DNA from: an uncultured Reyranella sp.
Lineage (GTDB): Bacteria; Pseudomonadota; Alphaproteobacteria; Reyranellales; Reyranellaceae
Assembly: GCF_945957355.1 (NCBI RefSeq)
Contig: NZ_CAMFKM010000008.1
Coordinates: 124,001 to 188,000, forward strand
Reading direction: 5' to 3'
DNA length: 64,000 bases
Under the pieces are notes generated by a model. The model was not told the origin of the DNA. It worked only from the letters and a program-made list of their open reading frames with translations, and made no database searches. Numbering within the stretch: position 1 is the stretch's first letter; each line of letters begins with the position of its first letter. A program made the translations under genes and the position numbers. Below are positions 45,854-53,296 of the stretch, one piece after another.

Positions 45854-47010
45854 GGTCTGAGCTTATGCCTTTCCAGCCAGTGCAGGAAGAGGCCGGCCGC
45901 CGCCGAAACGGTCAGCGCCAGCGTCGTCAGCCAGGCGGCGCTGGGCCAGCCACCCCACGCCACCAGCGCGCCGGTAATCGGCGGCCCCAGCAGCCCGCCG
46001 ATATTGGAGCCCTGCATCAGGAGCCCGGTCGAGGCGCCGGCCAACTCGCGGCGTGGCGCATGAATGGGAATGGCAGTGAACAAGGCGCCCGGCACGACGC
46101 CGATCACCGCCGAGTAGAGGCCGGCCAGCGCCAGCCTCAGGAGGTCCGGCACGCCGCTCACGAAGATGCCGGCGGCGCACAGGCTCATCGACAGAGTGGC
46201 GCCGACGATCACCGTGACCCGCGGCACGCGGCGGTGCAGCAGCCAGCCGGCCGTCAGATTGCCGGTGACGTTCAGGATGGCGACTGCGGCGGTCACGATC
46301 GCGGCCGTCGAGGTAGAGTAGCCCAGCCGTTCGATGAGCAAGGTCGGCAGGAAGCCGATGATGGCAAACCAGCAGCAGGCATAGGTGCCGAAGCAGAGCG
46401 CGATGGCCAGCGGGCCGCCGCTGGTGGCGACTTCCCGCATTTCGGCCAGTACAGGGCGACGGGCGACCGGCAAGGGGTCGAGTTCGTGTCGTGGAACGGC
46501 TCGCAGCAGCAGCGCGGCCGCCATCATCGCAGCCGCGCCGGCGGCGACCAGCCACACGGTACGCCACGACGTGCCGGGGAGAACGATCGCAGCGATCACC
46601 ATCATGGTGCTCGAACCGGCTGGCATGTACGTGCTCCAGACCGCCATGGCGAGGCGCTGGTCGGCGGGCCGCGTGAGGCGAAGCAACAAGGTCGGTACGG
46701 CGACGACGACGGTTATGAAGCCAAGCCCTTCGAAGATGCGGCCGACCAGCAGCGACTCGACGTTTGGGGCGAAGGCGCCGGCGCAGCTCGCCGCCCCGGC
46801 CAGCAGCGTGCCGAAGATCGCCAACCGCCGATGGCCGACGCGATCCGCGGTCAGCGCGATCGCCATTCCGCCCAGCGCCGTCATCAGGTTGATAACCGAC
46901 AGCAGCCAGCCGGCCTGTTCGAGGGTGGCGCCGAGGTCCTCGCGGATCGAGGGCAGGGCCGGCGGAGCCTTGCCGACCTGGAAGGCCGCGACCATGCCGG
47001 CCGCGACCAA
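45850..47010 (-). CDS. MFS transporter
   Basis: 386 residues from a TTG at 47010, with about 12 membrane helices. The loop 2-3 signature reads ALTADRVGHRRLAIFG and the helix 5 region LVAAGAAAMMAAALLLR. It is a major facilitator drug/metabolite permease, DHA1-like. The true start is uncertain: the first helix seems to begin a few residues upstream (PLAGLLVAAG), where no ATG or GTG is in frame. A start inside the preceding SDR stop region is possible. Substrate unknown. Confidence 0.8.
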   Translation of the reverse strand: MVAAGMVAAFQVGKAPPALPSIREDLGATLEQAGWLLSVINLMTALGGMAIALTADRVGHRRLAIFGTLLAGAASCAGAFAPNVESLLVGRIFEGLGFITVVVAVPTLLLRLTRPADQRLAMAVWSTYMPAGSSTMMVIAAIVLPGTSWRTVWLVAAGAAAMMAAALLLRAVPRHELDPLPVARRPVLAEMREVATSGGPLAIALCFGTYACCWFAIIGFLPTLLIERLGYSTSTAAIVTAAVAILNVTGNLTAGWLLHRRVPRVTVIVGATLSMSLCAAGIFVSGVPDLLRLALAGLYSAVIGVVPGALFTAIPIHAPRRELAGASTGLLMQGSNIGGLLGPPITGALVAWGGWPSAAWLTTLALTVSAAAGLFLHWLERHKLRP

Positions 47011-47045
47011 CAGCCCGGCCAGCGGCCACGGCGTACGGGAAGGAG

Positions 47046-47807
47046 TCAGTACTGCACCCGAGCGGTGATGGCGCCGTCGACCACCATGTTGATGCCGGTG
47101 ATGAACGAGGCCGGTGTGCCGGCGAGGAACACGACGGCGCTGGCCACTTCCTGCGGCGTGCCCATCCGGCCCATGGGGTTGCGCGCCAGCGAGCGCTTGT
47201 AGCGTTCGGTGCCAGCGTCGCGCTGACGACCCCAGGTGTTGCCGTCTTCGAGGATCGTGCCCGGCGAGACCATGTTGGCGCGGACGCCCTTGGGCGCCAG
47301 CTCGATCGCCATCGACTTGATCATTGGCACGAGCGCCGCCTTCACGGAGCGATAGGGCTGGGTCGGGCCGGCGACCTCGACCAGCGATGTGCTACCGATG
47401 ATGGTGAGCGTGGCGCCCTGGCCGCGCACCTCGAGGTGCGGGCGCACGTTCAGCACGGCGTTGACCGTGGCGACGAGGTCGATCTCGATGGCCTTCCGCC
47501 AGCCCTCGACCGTGTTGTCGGTGCCGAGCGCACTGACATTGGCGACGAAATGGTCGATTCCACCGTCGGCCGCGAACCCGTCGATCCACGCCTTGAGCGC
47601 GCTGATGTCCGTGACGTCGAGCGCGGTGCCGATGGCGTGGCCCTGCCTGGAGCGCCATTCCGCCTCGCGCTCCTTCACCAGAGCCGCATCGCGGGCGCAG
47701 AAGGCCACGACTGCGCCTTCGGCCAGGAAGGTGTCGACGATGGCGCGGCCGATGCTCTTGGTGCCGCCGGTCACCATCACGCGCTTGCCTTTGAGACCGA
47801 GGTCCAT
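47046..47807 (-). CDS. SDR-family oxidoreductase
   Basis: 253 residues. NAD(P) motif TGGTKSIG at 13-20, S139, Y152 and K156 (YRSVK). The glycine motif has TKS in place of the usual variable residues, and the protein carries the GINMVVDGA tail of FabG-like SDRs. GGAGG stands 7 bp before the ATG at 47807. It is the promoter-proximal gene of SDR-MFS-DsbA. It diverges from another SDR (62 bp between starts), so the two SDRs may share a regulatory region. Confidence 0.86.
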   Translation of the reverse strand: MDLGLKGKRVMVTGGTKSIGRAIVDTFLAEGAVVAFCARDAALVKEREAEWRSRQGHAIGTALDVTDISALKAWIDGFAADGGIDHFVANVSALGTDNTVEGWRKAIEIDLVATVNAVLNVRPHLEVRGQGATLTIIGSTSLVEVAGPTQPYRSVKAALVPMIKSMAIELAPKGVRANMVSPGTILEDGNTWGRQRDAGTERYKRSLARNPMGRMGTPQEVASAVVFLAGTPASFITGINMVVDGAITARVQY

Positions 47808-47869
47808 ACTGTTTCCTCCGAACGGGTCGCTCGCCTATAAGGCCGGCATGAAACAGTGGAGCATCCGCC

Positions 47870-48637
47870 ATGTCCAAGCGATTCGACCTTAGCGGCAAAG
47901 TGGCCCTGGTGACCGGTGCCTCGTCGGGTCTCGGCGTTCACTTCGCTCGCACACTCGCGGAAGCGGGCGCTTCGGTTGCGATCGCGGCGCGACGTGCCGA
48001 CCGGCTTGCCTCCCTGCAGACGGAACTGCAGCAGGCAGGTGCCAGGGCGGTGGCCGTCGATCTCGACGTGCAATCGGCGGAGTCGATCGCGGCGGCCTAT
48101 GACAAGGTCGAGGCCGCGCTTGGCCCCCTGGACATCCTCGTCAACAACGCCGGCATCTCGATCGTGAAGCCGGCGCTCGACATGCCAGAGGCCGACTGGG
48201 ATGCCGTCGTCGACACCAATCTGCGCGGCGCCTGGCTGATGACGCAGACCGCCGGCAAGCGCTGGGTTTCGGCAAAGCGGCCGGGCTCAATCGTCAACAT
48301 CGCTTCGATCCTGGGCCTGCGCACGATCGGTCAGGTGGCGCCCTACAATGCCTCGAAAGCGGGACTCATCCATCTCACGCGCGCGCTCGCCATGGAGTGG
48401 GCACGCCACCAGATCCGGGTCAACGCGATCTGCCCAGGCTATATCGAGACCGAGATGAACAGCGATTTCTGGAAGACGCCCGGCGGCCAGCGCCTGATCG
48501 ACCGCATCCCGCAGCGACGCATCGGCCAGCCCGAACATCTCGACGGCGCGCTGCTGCTGCTCGCGTCGGAAGCGGGCGCGTTCATGACGGGCAGCATCAT
48601 CACCGTCGACGGCGGCCACACGGTGAATTCGCTTTAA
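47870..48637 (+). CDS. SDR-family oxidoreductase
   Basis: 255 residues, FabG-like classical SDR. TGASSGLG at 15-22, S146, Y159 and K163 (YNASKAG). The substrate pocket is not informative. It is monocistronic, divergent from the other SDR, and ends before a palindromic element. The two SDR proteins are clearly different from each other in sequence, so this is not a recent duplication. Confidence 0.88.
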   Translation: MSKRFDLSGKVALVTGASSGLGVHFARTLAEAGASVAIAARRADRLASLQTELQQAGARAVAVDLDVQSAESIAAAYDKVEAALGPLDILVNNAGISIVKPALDMPEADWDAVVDTNLRGAWLMTQTAGKRWVSAKRPGSIVNIASILGLRTIGQVAPYNASKAGLIHLTRALAMEWARHQIRVNAICPGYIETEMNSDFWKTPGGQRLIDRIPQRRIGQPEHLDGALLLLASEAGAFMTGSIITVDGGHTVNSL

Positions 48638-48642
48638 CGATT

Positions 48643-48730
48643 TGTCGTCCTGAGCGAAGCGAAGGACCTGACGGGGCGACCGACGGACTCCCTGGCTGAT
48701 GTGCGATCCTTCGCTTCACTCAGGATGACA
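48643..48730. repeat. Palindromic element with 26-bp arms
   Basis: Left arm TGTCGTCCTGAGCGAAGCGA with AGGACC (48643-48668); right arm 48705-48730 is its reverse complement at 23 of 26 positions. The central 36 bp is unrelated spacer. It lies between convergent SDR and D-threonine aldolase-like genes. The ends (TCATCCTGAG and GAAGGATC when written as consensus) are shared with the element at 57914-58024. Confidence 0.8.
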
Positions 48731-48737
48731 TAGATGC

Positions 48738-49877
48738 TCACCACCCGTTGATGCGGTCGTAGACGTCGACGACCGACTTGCCGCCGTCGAGGTCGCTGTC
48801 GACGACGTAGTAGCGGTCATAGGCGGCGGCGGTGATGCAGGCGTGGTTGGGCAGGATGCGGACGCGTGCGCCGACGGGCAGGTTGCCGTAGGGCAACGGA
48901 TCGTCAGCCGCGACGAAGCCGTGTTCCTGCGAGCATTCGATCACGGCCATGCCGGAAGCGGGCGGATCGGCGATGGTGCCGTAGCCGACCTTGGGCTGGA
49001 ATTCCTGGGCGCTGATATCCTTGGAGAGCGCCAGCGCGCCGGCATCGACCAGCAACTGGTTGCGATGGGGATAGTGGCCGATCACCGAGGCCAGCACCGA
49101 CAGCGCGATGTCTCCTGCGCCGCAGGAGCCGATATATTCCTGGTCGAGATCGTTGAAGACATAGACGCCCGGCCGCATCTCGGTGATCCCCGTGAAGTCG
49201 CGCGAATGCATCGCCGTCGGCGTCGAGCCGCCCGAAACGATGGGGCAGGGAATGCCGGCCGCCCGCAGCTTCTCGGCGGCGGTCACGATGGCGAGACGTT
49301 CCTGCTCGGCGACGGCCGCGATGCCGTCAGGCGTGCTCTGATGATAGGAGTGGCCGGCATGGGTCATCACGCCGGCGAGATCGACGCCCGGCGCCTCGTG
49401 CAGGACGCGGGCGATGTCGAGCAGGCCGGGCAGGGCCGGATAGGGAAGACCCGCACGCCCGCCGCCGCTGTCGATCTCGATAAATACCGAGAAGGTGTCG
49501 CCGTCCTTCGCCGCCGCCGCGAGGGCCCGGGCCACGGCGAGATTGTCGGTGACGACGCGCAGACTGACGGCGCGCCGGCGCAGCTCCGTCACAGCGCCCA
49601 GTTTTGACGGTATGATACCGACCCCATACAAGATGTCCTTGAACCCGCCGTCAGCGAAATACCGGGCCTCCGCCAAGGTCGAGACAGTGATCCGCCCATC
49701 ATGGCCCTCGACGGCCATGCGGCCGATCTCGACCGACTTCGCGGTCTTGAGGTGGGGGCGCAGCATGACACCCGCGTTACGCAGGCGCTCGCTCATGCGC
49801 TTGAGGTTGCGGCGCAGGATCGCCCGGTCGAGAATGAGGGCGGGCGTCGGCAGGTCGTCGATTGTCTGTGTAGCCAT
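48738..49877 (-). CDS. D-threonine aldolase / D-serine dehydratase-like PLP enzyme
   Basis: 379 residues. Alanine-racemase N-terminal barrel with the PLP lysine K44 in RPHLKTAKS, and the DLPTPALILDRAILRRNL start typical of the D-threonine aldolase family. The C-terminal beta domain carries PNHAC, in which a histidine and cysteine could bind the metal, as in zinc-dependent D-serine dehydratases. The reaction (aldol cleavage of D-threonine or dehydration of D-serine) cannot be separated here. ATG at 49877; upstream in-frame codons run into the divergent CYTH gene. Confidence 0.82.
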   Translation of the reverse strand: MATQTIDDLPTPALILDRAILRRNLKRMSERLRNAGVMLRPHLKTAKSVEIGRMAVEGHDGRITVSTLAEARYFADGGFKDILYGVGIIPSKLGAVTELRRRAVSLRVVTDNLAVARALAAAAKDGDTFSVFIEIDSGGGRAGLPYPALPGLLDIARVLHEAPGVDLAGVMTHAGHSYHQSTPDGIAAVAEQERLAIVTAAEKLRAAGIPCPIVSGGSTPTAMHSRDFTGITEMRPGVYVFNDLDQEYIGSCGAGDIALSVLASVIGHYPHRNQLLVDAGALALSKDISAQEFQPKVGYGTIADPPASGMAVIECSQEHGFVAADDPLPYGNLPVGARVRILPNHACITAAAYDRYYVVDSDLDGGKSVVDVYDRINGW

Positions 49878-49892
49878 AACGACGATTCTAGC

Positions 49893-50435
49893 ATGCCCAT
49901 CGAGAACGAACGCAAATTTGTCCTGAACGAGGAAGCCAATAACCTGGAGGAGGAAGTCTCCCGCAGGCCAGGCGTGGCCCGCCACCTGCTGCGCCAGGCC
50001 TATCTCGATGCACCAGGACTACGGATCCGCTCACTGGAAGGCCAGGGCGAGGTCACGCACGTCTTCACCTACAAGCGCACGGTCGACGGACAGGTCGTCG
50101 AGATCGAAACAGGTCTCAGCGCTGTCGACTTCGGGCGCCTGTGGACCCAGCGCAAGGAGACGCTGGTAAAAGTCCGCTACTCGTGGACCGACGGCCGGTA
50201 TCACTGGGACGTCGACTTCTTCAAGCGCGACGACGGCTCGACCTATTTCGCGATGGCCGAAGTCGAGATGCCGGAAGAGGAGACCGAGCCGCCGCCGCTG
50301 CCGGATTTCCTGGCGGCGCATCTCCTGCTGGTTGCGCCAGCGCTCGACCCGCGGTTCACCTCGAAGCGCATCGCCGATCAGGTGCATGCGACGAAGCTGC
50401 TCGCCGACATCCGGGCGAACGGCGGGATCGTCTAG
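49893..50435 (+). CDS. CYTH-domain (triphosphate tunnel) protein
   Basis: 180 residues. The hallmark ExExK motif is at the N-terminus (E4, E6, K8 in MPIENERKF). Further charged strands of the tunnel are visible (HVFTYKRTVDG, VEIETGLSAVDF, YHWDVDFFKRDDG). CYTH proteins include tripolyphosphatases, thiamine triphosphatases and class IV adenylate cyclases. Because E4 is essential the start is fixed at 49893. No Shine-Dalgarno is present and only 15 bp separate it from the divergent start, so initiation may be leaderless. Confidence 0.82.
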   Translation: MPIENERKFVLNEEANNLEEEVSRRPGVARHLLRQAYLDAPGLRIRSLEGQGEVTHVFTYKRTVDGQVVEIETGLSAVDFGRLWTQRKETLVKVRYSWTDGRYHWDVDFFKRDDGSTYFAMAEVEMPEEETEPPPLPDFLAAHLLLVAPALDPRFTSKRIADQVHATKLLADIRANGGIV

Positions 50436-52069
50436 ACCTTCCGTGGCCGGATCGGCGGCAGGGTCACCAGCGGCCATGGGTCGGGGAATTGCCCGACCGG
50501 GCAGTCGATCAGGAGAGGCGCGCCCTTGGCGATGCCGCGCGCGATGGCGCTGCCCAGCTCGTCCGGCGAGCCGACACGTATGGCGTCGATGCCGAAGCTC
50601 TCGGCCAGCTTCACGAAGTCGGGATTTCGCAGCTCCGTGGCGATGGTGCGATTGTTGAACGACTGCTGCTGGATGCGGCGCACATTGCCGAAGGCACCGT
50701 CACTGAACACGACGGCCACGACGCCGATCCCGTGCTGGGCTGCGGTCGCCATCTCCATCGCGGTGAACATGAAGCCCCCGTCGCCGCTGATCGACAGCAC
50801 CGCAGCGTCGGGACGGGCGATCTTGGCGCCGAGGGCGGTGGCATAGCCCCAGCCCAGGGTGCCCTGGTAGCCAGGCGACAGAAAGGTGCGCGGTCTGTAG
50901 GTCGGCCAGGCGAAGCGCGCCGCATAGCCCATCTGCGTCAGTTCATCGACCAGAATGCCGTCCTCGGGCAGCGCCTTGCGCATCGCTTCGAGATAGGCGA
51001 TCTGCGGTGCGAGCAGGTCGTGGATCTTCTCGTTGGAGGCGACCTTGATATCGGCAACCTGTTCGGCGCGGCCGCTGCGTTTCCTGTTGTGCACGGCCAG
51101 TCGATCGGCAAGCACCTTCAGCGTCGCGGCAGCATCTCCCACGATGCCGATCGCGGGCTTGCGCTGGCGGTCGAGCTCCTCGCTGTCGGCGTCGATACGG
51201 ATGATCTTCAGCGTGTCGTCGAGGCCCCAGTTCTGCTGCTGCGGCTGCAGGCGGGTGCCGACGGCGAGCACGACGTCGGCCTCGCCCCAGAAGCGGTAGC
51301 CGGCAGGTGCGGTGACCGAGAGGCGATGTCTTCCGTCGATCACACCCTGGCCCATGCGGCCGGTCATCACCGGTGCATCGAGCAGTTCGGCGATGCGTTG
51401 CACATATTCACCTGCGCCCTGGGCACCCCCGCCGACCACGATCATCGGCCGTTCGGCGCCGCCCAGCAGCTTCGCCGCCCGTTCGACGGCCTCCTCGTCG
51501 ACCGGACAGGGATCGGCGGCGGCCGCCTTGCCGATCAGCTCGACCGGCGCGCGCCTTGCCCAAGTGTCCATGGCGCATTCGAGCGCGACGGGGCGGCGGC
51601 GACCCGAGAGCAGGCGGCGGAACGCCTCGTTCACCAGGCCCGGCGCGGCGGCGGGCGAGGGGATGCGGTCGGCCCATTTGGTGAGACCGCGCATGATCGC
51701 GAGCTGGTCGGGCAGCTCGTGCAGCAGGCCGACGTTGCGGCCGATCATCGATTGCTGGATCTGGCCCGTCAGCGCCAGCACCGGTGCGTTCACGGCGTAG
51801 GCCGTGGCCAGCGCCGCCGTGGTATTGAGGAACCCGGGACCGGGCACCACGACATAGGCCGAGGGCTTGCCCGTCGCCATTGCGTGGCCGAGCGCCATGT
51901 AGGCGCAGGCCTGTTCGTGGCGCGCATGGATCGGCCGGATGGCATTGGTCCGGTCGTAGAGCGCATCGAAGAACGGATCGTTCTGGACGCCTGGAAGACA
52001 GTAGAGGGTGTCGATGCCGTTCACTTCCAGCATCGACACGACGGTTTGGGCGGTCGAGAGCGTTTTCAT
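50432..52069 (-). CDS. Acetolactate synthase-like TPP-dependent enzyme
   Basis: 545 residues, three-domain TPP enzyme. The cofactor-activating glutamate is E52 in HARHEQACAYMA. The TPP/Mg motif begins GDGGFMFTAMEMATAAQHG and ends SDGAFGN. It lacks an adjacent IlvH small subunit and diverges from anabolic IlvB in the middle domain, so it is perhaps a catabolic carboligase or decarboxylase. The label acetolactate synthase is only a family guess. The stop codon overlaps the CYTH stop in CTAG (50432-50435). The TTT receptor gene lies 21 bp upstream on the same strand. Confidence 0.83.
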   Translation of the reverse strand: MKTLSTAQTVVSMLEVNGIDTLYCLPGVQNDPFFDALYDRTNAIRPIHARHEQACAYMALGHAMATGKPSAYVVVPGPGFLNTTAALATAYAVNAPVLALTGQIQQSMIGRNVGLLHELPDQLAIMRGLTKWADRIPSPAAAPGLVNEAFRRLLSGRRRPVALECAMDTWARRAPVELIGKAAAADPCPVDEEAVERAAKLLGGAERPMIVVGGGAQGAGEYVQRIAELLDAPVMTGRMGQGVIDGRHRLSVTAPAGYRFWGEADVVLAVGTRLQPQQQNWGLDDTLKIIRIDADSEELDRQRKPAIGIVGDAAATLKVLADRLAVHNRKRSGRAEQVADIKVASNEKIHDLLAPQIAYLEAMRKALPEDGILVDELTQMGYAARFAWPTYRPRTFLSPGYQGTLGWGYATALGAKIARPDAAVLSISGDGGFMFTAMEMATAAQHGIGVVAVVFSDGAFGNVRRIQQQSFNNRTIATELRNPDFVKLAESFGIDAIRVGSPDELGSAIARGIAKGAPLLIDCPVGQFPDPWPLVTLPPIRPRKV

Positions 52070-52090
52070 GCGCTCCAGTCTATACGCCTC

Positions 52091-53083
52091 TCAGTCGACG
52101 CGCGCGCCCGAGGCCTTGATGATGGGCGCGAGTCGGGCCTCCTCGGAATCGCGGTAGGCCGCTGTGTCGGCCGGCGAACGCCAGATGGCGAGTGCGGCCT
52201 GGTCGAAGAACTTGGCCTTGAGGTCCTCGCTCTCCAGCGCCTTCTTCGACAGTTCCGACAGCCGCGCGACGATCTCGGGCGGCAACTTCGCAGGGCCGGT
52301 CAGCGTAGTCCACGAGTTGATGTCGAAGGCCGGCAGGGTCTCCGCGATGGCCGGTACGTCCGGCACGACAGGGCTGCGCTTCTCGGAAGTGACGCCGAGC
52401 GCCCGCACCTTGCCGGGACGCGACTGCGCGAGCGCACCGGGAATGTTGTCGAAGATCATGTGGATCTGCCCGGCCAGCAGGTCCTGCATGGCAGGAGCGG
52501 CGCCGCGATAGGGGACATGGACCATGTCGACCTTGGCCATGATCTTGAAGAGCTCGCCCGAGAGGTGGAGCGTCGTGCCCGACCCGGCGGACCCGTAGGA
52601 GTATTTGCCCGGGTTTTTGCGCAGCAGCTCGATCAGCTCGGGCACGGTCTTTACCGGCAGGTCCAGATTGACCACCAGCATGTTGGGCAGCTGCCAGATC
52701 GTCGAGATGAAGGTGAAGTCGGTCTTCGCGTTGAATGGCAGCTTGGCGTAGAGCGTGGGCGAGATGGCGTGGCTGGCGATGCCGCCGAGGCCCAGCGTGT
52801 AGCCGTCGGGTGCCGACTGGGCGAGAGCGTCCATGCCGACGTTGCCGCCCGAACCACCCTTGTTTTCGACAATCCATTGCTGGCCGCTCAGCTCGGTCAG
52901 CTTCGCGCAGAACATGCGCGATAGCGTGTCGGTCGCGCCACCGGCCGGGAACGGGTTGATGTAGCGCACCGTCTTGTTGGGATAGGTGCCTTGGGCCGAG
53001 ACGATCGCCGGGGCGGCGAGGGTGCTGGCTGCGATTCCACCCACGACGGAACGGCGCCCGATGGGACGCATCTTCAGTGTCAT
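52091..53083 (-). CDS. Bug/TTT-family periplasmic solute-binding protein
   Basis: 330 residues. A twin-arginine-like signal (GRRSVVGGIAASTLAAP, then AIVSAQ) precedes a Bug fold starting YPNKTVRYINPFPAGGATDTL. These proteins bind carboxylates for tripartite tricarboxylate transporters. No TctA/TctB is present, as is common for the many Bug copies in these bacteria. The ATG at 53083 has GGGAGG upstream. It is next to the TPP enzyme and may sense or capture that pathway's acid. Confidence 0.86.
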   Translation of the reverse strand: MTLKMRPIGRRSVVGGIAASTLAAPAIVSAQGTYPNKTVRYINPFPAGGATDTLSRMFCAKLTELSGQQWIVENKGGSGGNVGMDALAQSAPDGYTLGLGGIASHAISPTLYAKLPFNAKTDFTFISTIWQLPNMLVVNLDLPVKTVPELIELLRKNPGKYSYGSAGSGTTLHLSGELFKIMAKVDMVHVPYRGAAPAMQDLLAGQIHMIFDNIPGALAQSRPGKVRALGVTSEKRSPVVPDVPAIAETLPAFDINSWTTLTGPAKLPPEIVARLSELSKKALESEDLKAKFFDQAALAIWRSPADTAAYRDSEEARLAPIIKASGARVD

Positions 53084-53296
53084 TATTGGTTTCCTCCCTT
53101 GATTGACGCAGGCAGAGTGACAAAAACGCTGCGCGTCGTCGATGCTGAAGCCGAGATCTCGGGAACTGTGGCCGGATTTGGGCGCAGCTGGCCTTGCCAG
53201 TGCCCTCCAAATGACTGAAAAGTCTCGCCGTTGGGTACTTTCGCCTGTGGAGTGCAAATGGCTTTGGGGGCTGTCTGCGCTGGCAAGAGGATGGTC

